A stretch of DNA of 64,000 nucleotides, taken from the NCBI GenBank assembly GCA_050012495.1, contig JBEKHB010000017.1, positions 1-64,000 on the forward strand, read 5' to 3'. The first letter of the stretch is position 1, and each line of letters opens with the position of its first letter. This DNA comes from BOG-1155 sp050012495 (lineage in GTDB: Bacteria; Desulfobacterota; Syntrophorhabdia; Syntrophorhabdales; WCHB1-27). Of the stretch, positions 35,286 through 44,048 are shown piece after piece. Position numbers and translations under genes: made by a program. Under the pieces are notes generated by a model. The model saw only the letters and a list, made by a program, of their open reading frames with translations, made no database searches and had not been told where the DNA came from.

Positions 35286-36964
35286 GGCTTCAGGAATATC
35301 TTAATCTCCGCCGCCGCCCTTAGCTTGGCGATATATCCATCCATGGCCTGTTTCAGCCTCTCATTAAACATTATCTTTGCGATCTCTCCCCTCGCCTCTT
35401 CGTAGGGCTTAGGTTTTGGCGGTATTACTGCCTGGATGGACAGGGCGTAAAAGTAACCCTCAGGGGAGGCGTACACCCTCAAGTCACCCGGCTTACTCCC
35501 GGAAACAACCTTCCGCACACCCTCCGGCAGGTCCGGCGTCGTCACCGGATTCCCGTCGAACACCAGGAGGTCCTTGCTATTCTTCGCTGCCTGGCCTTCC
35601 GCATTTTCGACGAGCCACCGGAAGTCCGTCCCATTGCGGAGCTTTTCGACGGCCCCTTCAGCATTGGCCTTTTTTTTAAAAGCAATGCCTGAAATCTTCA
35701 TCATCTCCGGGGTGGTGTAATCCCTGATATGCTCCTTGTAATACTTCTGCACGTCTTTTTCGGTGAGCTTCACATCGGGCACCACCGCTTTCTGCACAAA
35801 ACTCCCGAAGACGAGGGTATTCTCATATTCCCTGACCTTACGCGTGTAAGCTGCTGTCTTGTCCAACCCCAGCCTGAGCGCCTCTTTCCTGAAGACCCTC
35901 CTGTAGAGCATCTCATGGAGGGCAGGAGCTATTTTCTCGTTGAGTTTCTTGGCTTCGGCCGCCTGCTCCGCTCCGTGGTAAAGCTGGTGGCGGAATTGTT
36001 CCGCCAGGTCCGCGACCGTGATCGATTTTTCTCCTTTTATCTCCGCAAGGACCCGCCCATCTTTCAAAAACTTCTCAAAACCGGGATCTTTCGCCTCGAA
36101 ATCGAGGTAGTCGAGGACGGCCCTGTGGACCACCGTATAACGCGTGATAAGGGTCTGACTGTAGTGCTGCAGGGCCTCCACCTTTGCATTTTTCAACGCC
36201 TCCTGCCGGGCCCGCTCTCTTTCCCCGGGGCTGTCGACCTGGCGGACGTCCTCCAGTTTCACGACCGCATATCCCGCCGTTTTTGCATTTTCCGCAGCCT
36301 TGATCGGTACGATCGGGCTTACAGAACCGGGCGCCATCTTTGACACGACGGCCGCGATCGCGGGAATGACCTCCTTGATTTTCAGGTACTGCCCCTGGTC
36401 TCCTCCCTTCGCGGTCCCTTCCGCCACGACCCTTTTTGCAAGGTCTGCGAACTCTTCACCTGCCTTCACCCGCTCCAGCATCTTTTTGGCGTCGTCCTCA
36501 CTCGCGAACATGACGGAGATGAGCTTCCACTCCCTGGTCGCCTCTTTATAGAGCCTCTCCGCCTCCTTTTCAGGGACGGCCAGGTTTCCCACCTGCTTCT
36601 CCATCAACTCCTCGCGCAGGGCCGTGCCCGCAAAGGCATCGACCATCCGCCTTGTTTCCGGCAACTGGTCAAGACCTATTTTTCTCCCCTCCTGCACCGC
36701 GAGCCTGCTATCGATCAGGCGTTTGAGCACTTCAAAGACGTCTCTCCTGCCGGCCTTTGCCCCCCCTGTCGCCTCACGGCGAAGAGCGAGGGCGCTCTCC
36801 AGGTCGGCAAGGGCAACCGGCTCACCGTTGACAAGGGCAACCGTCCGCGTCCCGTGAATAAGCGGCAATGCCTTCTCCGACGCATAGACCCCCCTCGCGC
36901 CGCAGAGAAGAACCGCCATGATCCCTATCGCTCCCAAAGAAAAACGCCGCACCCTGCTCTTCAT
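35282..36964 (-). CDS. Periplasmic PpiC/SurA-type peptidyl-prolyl isomerase
   Basis: The 560-residue protein has a signal peptide, then a SurA-N-like helical region (ALADLESALALRREATGG, FEVLKRLIDSRLAVQEGRK). Two parvulin-like regions follow (ISVMFASEDDAKKMLERVKAGEEF and MMKISGIAFKKKANAEGAVEKL), each ending in a Y or F-rich strand. Such chaperones fold outer-membrane and multiheme proteins. It overlaps both neighbours by 4 bases. It is typically found in porin-cytochrome clusters. Confidence 0.85.
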   Translation of the reverse strand: MKSRVRRFSLGAIGIMAVLLCGARGVYASEKALPLIHGTRTVALVNGEPVALADLESALALRREATGGAKAGRRDVFEVLKRLIDSRLAVQEGRKIGLDQLPETRRMVDAFAGTALREELMEKQVGNLAVPEKEAERLYKEATREWKLISVMFASEDDAKKMLERVKAGEEFADLAKRVVAEGTAKGGDQGQYLKIKEVIPAIAAVVSKMAPGSVSPIVPIKAAENAKTAGYAVVKLEDVRQVDSPGERERARQEALKNAKVEALQHYSQTLITRYTVVHRAVLDYLDFEAKDPGFEKFLKDGRVLAEIKGEKSITVADLAEQFRHQLYHGAEQAAEAKKLNEKIAPALHEMLYRRVFRKEALRLGLDKTAAYTRKVREYENTLVFGSFVQKAVVPDVKLTEKDVQKYYKEHIRDYTTPEMMKISGIAFKKKANAEGAVEKLRNGTDFRWLVENAEGQAAKNSKDLLVFDGNPVTTPDLPEGVRKVVSGSKPGDLRVYASPEGYFYALSIQAVIPPKPKPYEEARGEIAKIMFNERLKQAMDGYIAKLRAAAEIKIFLKP

Positions 36965-38106
36965 CGCTTCACCAGCATGCCTCCGATAGAATCGGCCATT
37001 TGAATCGCCATCGCATGGGCCGTATTGACCTTACCCCAATCGAAAAAGAACACGCCGTCGTCCCCTTGATTATAGCTTTCAGAACTCCAGACAACCATCC
37101 GGTTTTTCCTTTCGATGAGCTGGACCGTAAAATTGACCTTCGCAACGCCGACAGGGCCTTGATAATCCTGGTAATCGAGCACCTCCCCCCCCAGAACGAG
37201 ATCGGCCCCTAATACTGCGAAAAGGGCTTGCGCGTCTTCGAGCGACACACCTTCGTCCATGATGATCCGCATGTTCAGGAACGCCTTTCTGACCAGCCCC
37301 GGCTCGATAACCTCAAAATTCCCAAGGCCGTGTAAAGCCCTGACAAACTGGAGGACCAGCACATCTCCCGCATTCTTTCTGTCGCTCTTGTTGAAAAAGG
37401 GGGCAACCGCCACCGTGTACTTCTGCTCCCCTTCCAGATCCGATCGATAGGCAATCCGCGGCCGGAACTTTCTTTCTGCTTTCGCGGTCCCTCTTCTCCC
37501 CTCTTTCCGGGCCATCCGCGAGGCCAGGGATTCCCCGATCATCCCCAGGGCTTTACGAAGAAACACACGAGAGTCGTTGATGAGACCGAGGTTGAGGATG
37601 CCGGGGTGGTCGTCACCCGCCATTCCTACCCCGTCTACCCACAGGATGGTCGGTGCATCGCCGGTCGAGACCAACCGGGAGGTAAGCGCTATCTTAGGGA
37701 CAACTCCCTCGCTGTAAAGCTCGATGGACGTGAGAAGAGCGCCTTCCACGCCGGTCTCCTCCTTCAGCGCATGCGCGATCTCCTCATCTATTCCTGCCGT
37801 GTAGCGGACCCGATGCTTAGCCATGAACCTTTCGAGGGTATCTTCCTCAAGGAGATGGAGGCCCCGCTGCCTCAGCTCTTCCGAGAGAGATGTTTTTATA
37901 GACTTTAAAGGGACCGCCGACCCGCTAAGGTTCTCGAGGGGAAAGACCGCAATCGAAGCGACAGGCGCTCCGCGTGGGGCGGGTTGTTGCCGGAAACCTC
38001 CGCAAGCCGCGAGACAAAAGCAAAGAGCGAGACCTGAGAGCAGCACACCCGGCAATCTCAATGGCCGCCGCAAAAAACTACTTAAAAAGCTTAGTGATGA
38101 GCTCAT
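36961..38106 (-). CDS. CsgG/TolB-like lipoprotein
   Basis: The 381-residue protein has a lipobox (CFCLAACGG) near residues 29-37. The body has IAVFPLENLSGSAVPL, DTLERFMAKHRVRYTAGI and LFAVLGADLVLGGEVLDYQDY, typical of the CsgG/TolB-like fold. It overlaps the next gene by 4 bases and the previous one by 29. It may assist assembly of the porin. Confidence 0.72.
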   Translation of the reverse strand: MSSSLSFLSSFLRRPLRLPGVLLSGLALCFCLAACGGFRQQPAPRGAPVASIAVFPLENLSGSAVPLKSIKTSLSEELRQRGLHLLEEDTLERFMAKHRVRYTAGIDEEIAHALKEETGVEGALLTSIELYSEGVVPKIALTSRLVSTGDAPTILWVDGVGMAGDDHPGILNLGLINDSRVFLRKALGMIGESLASRMARKEGRRGTAKAERKFRPRIAYRSDLEGEQKYTVAVAPFFNKSDRKNAGDVLVLQFVRALHGLGNFEVIEPGLVRKAFLNMRIIMDEGVSLEDAQALFAVLGADLVLGGEVLDYQDYQGPVGVAKVNFTVQLIERKNRMVVWSSESYNQGDDGVFFFDWGKVNTAHAMAIQMADSIGGMLVKR

Positions 38107-38647
38107 CTACTGCTTTCTCGGTAATTTTGTTCATGGGCTGTCCCCCTCCACCGAAGAGGCGGTCCGTCGTAGTGATGCCGCCCTTGGTGGAAGATGCGGA
38201 CCAGACGACCCTTCCGCTCTCCGTTTCCACCATCTGGGCGCTCAACGATATCACGTTTGCCATGGCGCTACCCGACCTTATCTCGCCATATTCCCTGACC
38301 GTCCCCGTGATGACCGCCTGGGCCTTGAGGATACCGCCCAGCTTTACGATGTCTTCAGGCGAAGGGACACCGGGCATTGTAACCTCCCCCCTTGTAACCC
38401 CCCTCGCAACCTCCCCCACCGGAAGCACATAGAGGGCGCCCGTTGCCAGAAGCCTATTGATGAACACATCCCTCACCCTATCGGCAGCCGTGCTCTCCCG
38501 CGTCAAATTGACGAAAGGCATCACGGCGACAGTTTGGATCGCGCCGAAATCCATCTTGTCGTCGCGAAAAGTTTCCCCATGAGTCCCGCAAGCCGTCAGA
38601 GAGAGGAGCACCAAAAGGAGGGGCAGAACGATATGGACCATTCTCAT
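38078..38647 (-). CDS. Small CsgG/GNA1162-like lipoprotein
   Basis: The 189-residue protein has a lipobox (LLSLTACGTHG) near residues 14-24. Body segments include TVAVMPFVNLTRESTAADRV, LYVLPVGEVARGVTRGEV and QAVITGTVREYGEI, close to the GNA1162 and CsgG families. The start at 38647 (MRMVHIV) is best; upstream in-frame ATG at 38707 is weaker. It is 59 bases from the beta-barrel gene and in the same direction. Confidence 0.74.
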   Translation of the reverse strand: MRMVHIVLPLLLVLLSLTACGTHGETFRDDKMDFGAIQTVAVMPFVNLTRESTAADRVRDVFINRLLATGALYVLPVGEVARGVTRGEVTMPGVPSPEDIVKLGGILKAQAVITGTVREYGEIRSGSAMANVISLSAQMVETESGRVVWSASSTKGGITTTDRLFGGGGQPMNKITEKAVDELITKLFK

Positions 38648-38706
38648 GTTATGTACTATAGAAGCCACTGAGCACTTTATTATAGCCTTGCCGTCGTTGT
38701 CAATCA

Positions 38707-40890
38707 TTAAAAGAGTGATATCCTCAACTCAGCGTTAATGCCCTTCGACTCTGTGATCAGACCCGGGGATTTACTTTGAATCGACTGATACGACAGGTCC
38801 AGGAAGGATCTCCCGTTTATTTTATATCTCACACCGGGGGAGAAGATCGTCGTTGACTGTCCGACCTCCGGTGTGACGCTTTCATTGTATGAGAACCTGA
38901 ACTGAAGGGCGCCCTCGGGAAAGGGCGACCAGTTAAACCCGTAGTTCTGCATCGTCCGGACCCCCACCCCGGTCTCACTTAGTCTCTGGACTGACGCGAA
39001 GAGGTACATCGTCCTGACGGGCGTGTAGGCACACGTGGCGGTCGCCTGCCTGGTCAGGGTCGAGGTGGAAGGGACGCCCGCCCCAGAACGGTCCGTGCTC
39101 GTGTCCGTAAAGAAGAAGGTCCACGTCATGGTTTTGTTGGGGACGATATTGGCGCCCACGGTGACGGTATTCGAATCGAGTTTCGACCCATCCGGCTCTG
39201 TTGCGCTAATACGACCTACGTTCAAATTCACGTCGAGCCCCTTATACAACCCGGCCGCGTTATTGAGAAAGAACGACTGAGTGTCCTGAGGCTTCCCGCC
39301 CAAGGTCTCATCCCTCCCGCTCACAACGATGCTGTCGGTGAGCGCCGGAAGGGGGGTTGCTATGAGGGAGGCAGTATAGATGTAAGCGTTCTCCCGCTGG
39401 TTCGCCTGCTCGCCGGTCTCCCACGCGAATCGGGCGCTTGTGGCAAAGATGCTGCTGAAGCGGTAGTTCGATGAAAGCCCGTTGGTAAGGGTCGAGGTTT
39501 CCAGGCCGGAGCTACTGTTCTTGCTGAGAAAATATGAGGATTCGTAGTCAAGAAGTGAGTTGGTGAGGATCCGGTACCTGACCGTCGTGTTTGTGACCTC
39601 AGATGTGGAATCAAACCTTTGCTTTTGCGACTGCTGGAGGGTTTGCGTCACAAAGGCCTGAAGCTCGGTCACGAAGATGTCCTGGAAGCTGCTTGCGCCG
39701 GTCACCGTGGCCGCCAGAGGGTTCACCACGACCTTGATGTACCTCGTCTTTACCTGGGCGATCGGGATGTCGAACCTGTTCTGAAAAGCCCCGAAGGCCG
39801 CCGGGAAGACGGTCTGGACCAGGGTCCACGTGAGGTTGTCGCTGCTCGTGTAAATGTCCCAGGAGAAAGAGGCGGCTATAGTGGCGGGGAGAGTCCGGTC
39901 GACCCACACCTGAAGGTCGTTCACTTCCGCCGGGTTCAGAAAATCGAGGCCTATGTCCCGCGGCTGCTGGGGTGGCCCGGGAGGAGGAAGACCTATGTTG
40001 ATGCCGGCAGACACGGTCAAGTTGGCGTCGATGAGGGCAACGTTGGGGCTGAGGGCGCCGAGGGTGGGCGTGTTTGTGAGAGAGAAAAGGCCGCTGTAAG
40101 GAAAAACCTGGACGCTCGCCGTCCCGCCTGCACCGGTCGCGGACGTGGTAACCTCGTTTTTTATCACATTGAAGCTCGTGCCAAAGAGCAGTCGCCCGCC
40201 GAAAAACGTATTGTTATAAGTCCCCGTCCCGTTCTGGGTCACGTTGACTGTGTCGGCGTCGTGTAACTTGTCCTGCGTGTCGATATAGGTACCGTAGTAG
40301 CGAAGATCGAGCCCTTTGTAAGCATAGTGTGAGATGAGCGTAAGGTTGTCGCTCGCTGTGTCGTTGGTCGTATGGCGCAGGTCGTACGTGTCGATATGAT
40401 CGTATCTGAAATTGAATAGGGGCAGACCCGCCGGCGTCCAGTTGAACAAGGCCTGGTAGTCCTTATTCACCAGCGTAACCGTCGGCGTCCGGGACGCCGC
40501 CTGCTGCTGCTCGTTCAGGAAATAGCCGATAGCCGCGGTATAGATCGGGTCTTTCAGGGTAAGGGTTGCGCTGGGCAGAACGTTCGTGCTTGTCGAGGTG
40601 ACCTCCTGCTGGCCGGTCTGTTTCTGATTTGTGACTTCCTTTTGAAAGACACCGGTCGCATCGAAGGTCAGCTTCGGAAAAATAGTCTTGTCGATGAGAA
40701 AGGTGTAGCGCTCCTGGTAACTCACGGAATCGGATTTCACCGTCTGACCGCTCTCCGTCGTTTTGGTCGAAAGGTTGTTGTACTGCTCGTCTATGAGGCC
40801 GGATATGGAGTCGGCCATTGCGCCCCCAGGGGGCAGTAACGGCAAAACCAGAGCGACCGCCAATAGTATGGAAAACGTCCTGCCATTCAC
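38707..40890 (-). CDS. Outer-membrane beta-barrel with discoidin-like insert
   Basis: The 727-residue protein has a signal peptide at residues 1-26 and many alternating amphipathic strands, several starting with YR or LDY, and ends RISLF, an aromatic C-terminus typical of outer-membrane barrels. Residues about 310-415 read RDIGLDFLNPAEVNDLQVWV, then SWDIYTSSDNLTW and IPIAQVKTRYIKVVV, a discoidin (F5/8) type pattern. In porin-cytochrome conduits such a barrel houses a multiheme protein. It is followed by two lipoproteins, an isomerase and two large cytochromes. Substrate and gating are unknown. Confidence 0.8.
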   Translation of the reverse strand: MNGRTFSILLAVALVLPLLPPGGAMADSISGLIDEQYNNLSTKTTESGQTVKSDSVSYQERYTFLIDKTIFPKLTFDATGVFQKEVTNQKQTGQQEVTSTSTNVLPSATLTLKDPIYTAAIGYFLNEQQQAASRTPTVTLVNKDYQALFNWTPAGLPLFNFRYDHIDTYDLRHTTNDTASDNLTLISHYAYKGLDLRYYGTYIDTQDKLHDADTVNVTQNGTGTYNNTFFGGRLLFGTSFNVIKNEVTTSATGAGGTASVQVFPYSGLFSLTNTPTLGALSPNVALIDANLTVSAGINIGLPPPGPPQQPRDIGLDFLNPAEVNDLQVWVDRTLPATIAASFSWDIYTSSDNLTWTLVQTVFPAAFGAFQNRFDIPIAQVKTRYIKVVVNPLAATVTGASSFQDIFVTELQAFVTQTLQQSQKQRFDSTSEVTNTTVRYRILTNSLLDYESSYFLSKNSSSGLETSTLTNGLSSNYRFSSIFATSARFAWETGEQANQRENAYIYTASLIATPLPALTDSIVVSGRDETLGGKPQDTQSFFLNNAAGLYKGLDVNLNVGRISATEPDGSKLDSNTVTVGANIVPNKTMTWTFFFTDTSTDRSGAGVPSTSTLTRQATATCAYTPVRTMYLFASVQRLSETGVGVRTMQNYGFNWSPFPEGALQFRFSYNESVTPEVGQSTTIFSPGVRYKINGRSFLDLSYQSIQSKSPGLITESKGINAELRISLF

Positions 40891-40920
40891 GCTATTCTCG
40901 GCCGCCGATCAGGCCTTGTC

Positions 40921-42384
40921 CTACCTTCCCCCCATTACCGCGACCTGGTGAGGGGCCTCGCCGACGTCGATAACTGAAAGGGTTTTCCTGCTGATGAGAT
41001 TCACGATATCCAGTCTCATCGAATCCCGACCGACCATAAGCAGGTTATTCATGTCGCCGTCTATGGCCATGTCGGTGACGTCTCCCCCGGCACCGATGTA
41101 GTCGACGGGCACTAAGGCGTTGGGGTCATAGACCCCTACGGAGCGGTCGCCCACCCTCCCCATGTAGATGAGACCCGTAGCCGTATCGATCTTTATCGAG
41201 CGCAAGCCCATGGTCACGGGCATCCGTTTGACGGAGAGTTTCCCCGTGTCTATGAGGCTCATATAGGGGGACCACTCATGGACCACGTAAAGGGTATCCC
41301 CCTGACTGTTGATCTGGCATCGAAGGGGGCCCGAGTCCGTGCCGATGGTAGTCACGAGTGCCCTGTTGGCGATGTCGATAACCGAGACGGAGCTCGACAT
41401 ACGGTTCAGCACGTAGGCTCTCCTGCCCAAAGAGTCGACGAGCACCCATTCAGGTCCGTTTCCGACTGTGACCCTCCCCCGCTCCGCCAGAGAGGCGGTA
41501 TCGATGATGCTCACGGTGTTCGAGCCTGTGTTCGTGGACAGGAGGGTTTTTCCGTCGGCCGTGAGGGCCAGTGCCTCGGGACGATCGCCCAGGGTGAATC
41601 TGATCCTGTCGGTGATCTCGCTTGCGATCACATCGACAACCTCTACTGCGTCGGCCGCGGGAACGGCCACGTAGGCCTTGAGACCGGTCTGATCGAGGGC
41701 AATCCCCGCCGGTCCCCCCTCGGTGGCGATTACCCCTGCGACCTCGCCTGCCTTCTTGTCGAAAATCGTGATCGTATTCGAGGCCCTATTCGTCGCGTAC
41801 CCTGTGAGACCGCTGACAGGCCGGGGCGGAATGCTGACAAAGAAATCAGGCCTGAAGCTGAAGCCACCCCTTACGGCTCCCCCGGTTCGAAAGGCGAAAC
41901 TTAAAACGGAGGCCCTCCTTTTCTCCACACGGAAGGGAAAGGAGATCGTCACAGGGGTCTGGGGCACCAGAAGCGCCGCCTCGCCCCCCTCGCCCCGCAG
42001 AAAGGCGTCTTTCACCTTGAGCCTGAAACCTTCATAGAGGCCGGGGGGCAGCTCGGCCTCCCCCAGAAAGCGCTGCCTCGTCATCTCTCTGCCCCGGAGA
42101 TCCGTAAGCTTAAGGCTGAACGGATACTCGCTTCCATCGACACTCCTGGCGAAAATCCCCTCGATGCCGAACCTGAGTCTGCCGGCCTCCTGGACGAAGG
42201 GCTCCACGTAGAGAAGGACCTCCCCCTCATCCTGGAGAGGCGGCTGTATCTGGGGGAGCATCGACTGGCAGCCGGTAAAAAGGAAAAGAAGCGCAAAAAC
42301 AACCAAAGCGCGAAGGTAAAGAGATCGACCCGGCAACGAGCCGTGAACAGCGATCCTCCGTGAACGTCCCCTTCTTACGCCCAT
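40921..42384 (-). CDS. YVTN-repeat beta-propeller lipoprotein
   Basis: The 487-residue protein has a lipobox LFLFTGCQ near residues 34-41. The N-terminal 180 residues hold a putative beta-sandwich with ELPPGLYEGFRLKVKDAFL; the C-terminal 300 residues are YVTN blades such as GLKAYVAVPAADAVEVVDV, GKTLLSTNTGSNTVSIID and GRRAYVLNRMSSSVSVIDI. GGGGGGC precedes the start at 42384. It opens the run of outer-membrane genes that ends near 30475. It may hold the conduit at the cell surface. Confidence 0.85.
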   Translation of the reverse strand: MGVRRGRSRRIAVHGSLPGRSLYLRALVVFALLFLFTGCQSMLPQIQPPLQDEGEVLLYVEPFVQEAGRLRFGIEGIFARSVDGSEYPFSLKLTDLRGREMTRQRFLGEAELPPGLYEGFRLKVKDAFLRGEGGEAALLVPQTPVTISFPFRVEKRRASVLSFAFRTGGAVRGGFSFRPDFFVSIPPRPVSGLTGYATNRASNTITIFDKKAGEVAGVIATEGGPAGIALDQTGLKAYVAVPAADAVEVVDVIASEITDRIRFTLGDRPEALALTADGKTLLSTNTGSNTVSIIDTASLAERGRVTVGNGPEWVLVDSLGRRAYVLNRMSSSVSVIDIANRALVTTIGTDSGPLRCQINSQGDTLYVVHEWSPYMSLIDTGKLSVKRMPVTMGLRSIKIDTATGLIYMGRVGDRSVGVYDPNALVPVDYIGAGGDVTDMAIDGDMNNLLMVGRDSMRLDIVNLISRKTLSVIDVGEAPHQVAVMGGR

Positions 42385-42472
42385 GCTGCCCCCCTTTTTT
42401 CCGAAGCAAATGTTGCGATGAGCCGGCCTAACATGTTCATTAGATAACTCCGCAAAAGAAATTGCAAGAAAA

Positions 42473-42500
42473 AAGAGGGCCGGCATCTGCCGGCCCTCTT
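42473..42500 (-). terminator. Intrinsic terminator after the OmcS-like gene
   Basis: The perfect 12-bp stem AAGAGGGCCGGC/GCCGGCCCTCTT surrounds the loop ATCT. On the minus strand TTTTTTCTTGC follows. It lies between the OmcS-like stop (42544) and the YVTN gene, so the two are separate units, or read-through is partial. Confidence 0.88.
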
Positions 42501-42510
42501 CTATTCCCTT

Positions 42511-42527
42511 ATGGCATGTCATGCCAT
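42511..42527. promoter_or_regulatory. 17-bp inverted repeat between OmcS-like gene and terminator
   Basis: ATGGCATG and CATGCCAT form perfect arms around one T. It is 17 bases after the OmcS-like stop and 10 bases before the terminator. An operator or stem extending the terminator are both possible. Confidence 0.45.
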
Positions 42528-42543
42528 GCGCGAAACAGGGGTT

Positions 42544-43917
42544 CTAGTCCTGGGCGTGGCATTTGTTGCAAAGCGACCGCTGGAAAGCCCCAAAGACCGT
42601 CACAGGCCGGTCGTAGTAGGCAGCCCGCACCTGAGTCGAGAGCATGCCATCGGCGTAGCTCGGGTTACTGGCTGTCGTGTCCGTGCCCGGCCAAACAGCG
42701 GCGCCGGCGGTGGTTACGTAGGTGATGAACTCTCCCTCGGGATTCCACCTGAGGGCATCCCTCCAACCCGATGCGTGGGCTCTGTGACAAGAGAGGCACG
42801 ACGCCTGGTCCGACGAGCCGGCTCCGGCTTTCGCGGCGGTAACCGTTCCCGTGTTATCCGCGAGTGGGGCCAGGACCTTCACGTCGTTGCTGCCCGTCAT
42901 GAAGGGGACGAGAGAGAGGTATGCAGTCGCAATGCTGCCGGTCATGTTGCCGGAGCTGACATAATTGTTGTAGTTGGTCTGCTCGGTACCCGAGCTCAGG
43001 ACCGCACTTGCATCCACCGGGTGATAGTGACTGCCGGAACCATTTAGGAACGCCGTGTGGCACGTGGCGCACCAGGCGCCCCAGGGCTGCTGGTTTCCGC
43101 CGGACCCTACACCGTAGGCGACCCGGACCTGGTTGGTAGCCTCCGTCTGGTTATAGGTTGACGGTGCGATCGCCATGGGCACCCCGCCGTAGGGGATCTG
43201 CACGGCGGCAGCCGTGTAGGTAGCGTATCCCGCAAGGAGCCGGTAGACGCCTACTGCCTGGTTCGTGCCGGGGGCCTGCACCCCGGCTGTCCCTATCCCG
43301 GGAACCGAAGTGGGGTACGAGCCCGAGCCGATGATCGGAAGGGCAGCGGTGATGTTGCCTAACATATTTTGAATGGCTCCCGTGGAGTCCCTTCTCATCT
43401 TGTTGTGCGGGTCGTGACAGGAGTTGCAGTATAAGCTGGTAGAGGAGAAGGTTCCGCCGGGCGCCGTCGCGTAGCCCGAAAGATTCGTCATGCCGTAGTC
43501 CGCAGCGATGATGTTGTGGCCATGACCGCCACCGGGGTTGCTCGTCGTGGAACCGTGCGACGAGTAGCTAAAATTCATCAGGAGCCAAGCGAAATCCCCG
43601 CCTGGGTTCCGATTCACCGGGATCGAAGACGGGTTAGTCCCTCCGGAAAAGGGCCAGGTCATAACATGGTAGCTTCCGATTGAAGGATTCGCGTGGCAGT
43701 TGAGACACGTGGAACTCTGGTCGGTGCCCGTTAAGAGCATCGGGCCTCCCGTTGCCGATCCCGGCGCCCCGCCCGTGACCGTCGGATTAGGCGTATTATG
43801 CATGGCGTGGCAGCCGGCGCAGTCGGCGACGCCGCCGGAATGGAAAGCGAAGGCCGTACCGCCAAGGCCGATCGCACATACTACTAAAAACATTGTAAAC
43901 CATAACTTCAATCTCAT
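42544..43917 (-). CDS. omcS: OmcS-like extracellular hexaheme cytochrome
   Basis: The 457-residue protein has a signal peptide ending near FAFHSGGV. Six CXXCH motifs are present: CAGCH, CLNCH, CNSCH, CATCH, CLSCH and CNKCH, the heme count of Geobacter sulfurreducens OmcS (432 residues). From memory of OmcS, it matches at FAFHSGGVAxCxGCHxMHN, QSSxCLNCH, APSTYNxTEATxQxRVAYG, CLSCHRAHASG and the very end QRxLCNKCHAxD. OmcS stacks into micrometre-long filaments that conduct electrons outside the cell. Insertions of about 25 residues relative to OmcS occur around residues 100-130 and 270. The start at 43917 has GGAGG at 43923-43927. It is behind a GEMM-I riboswitch. Confidence 0.93.
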   Translation of the reverse strand: MRLKLWFTMFLVVCAIGLGGTAFAFHSGGVADCAGCHAMHNTPNPTVTGGAPGSATGGPMLLTGTDQSSTCLNCHANPSIGSYHVMTWPFSGGTNPSSIPVNRNPGGDFAWLLMNFSYSSHGSTTSNPGGGHGHNIIAADYGMTNLSGYATAPGGTFSSTSLYCNSCHDPHNKMRRDSTGAIQNMLGNITAALPIIGSGSYPTSVPGIGTAGVQAPGTNQAVGVYRLLAGYATYTAAAVQIPYGGVPMAIAPSTYNQTEATNQVRVAYGVGSGGNQQPWGAWCATCHTAFLNGSGSHYHPVDASAVLSSGTEQTNYNNYVSSGNMTGSIATAYLSLVPFMTGSNDVKVLAPLADNTGTVTAAKAGAGSSDQASCLSCHRAHASGWRDALRWNPEGEFITYVTTAGAAVWPGTDTTASNPSYADGMLSTQVRAAYYDRPVTVFGAFQRSLCNKCHAQD

Positions 43918-43944
43918 CACATCCTCCTCAACTTGTTGTCCTCT

Positions 43945-44023
43945 CTCCGGCAGCCCGGCCGTCCCTTATCTGGACCCGTCGGCTTTGTGCCCCCACCTCT
44001 CGCTGGGTTTACCTTTTTCGGAG
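43945..44023 (-). promoter_or_regulatory. GEMM-I cyclic-dinucleotide riboswitch in the OmcS-like leader
   Basis: On the minus strand the core shows GGTAAACC, a stem capped by GAGA, then CACAAAGCC, a middle stem GTCC..GGAC and GCCGGGCTGCC, in the GEMM-I order. P1 forms from CTCCG (44023-44019) and CGGAG (43949-43945). The 5' strand CATCCTCC (44027-44020) is also a perfect complement of the ribosome site GGAGGATG (43927-43920). Ligand-stabilised P1 would free that site, an on-switch by inference. Known GEMM-I RNAs bind c-di-GMP, and Geobacter GEMM-Ib bind cyclic AMP-GMP. I could not assign which, because the discriminating residue (position 20) is one base from an uncertain alignment. Confidence 0.85.
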
Positions 44024-44048
44024 GATGGGTGAACCAATTCGATCAAAC

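Noticed and set aside
43945..44023. Assigning the riboswitch firmly to cyclic AMP-GMP
   Set aside because: Position 20 decides the ligand, and my manual alignment is uncertain by one base.
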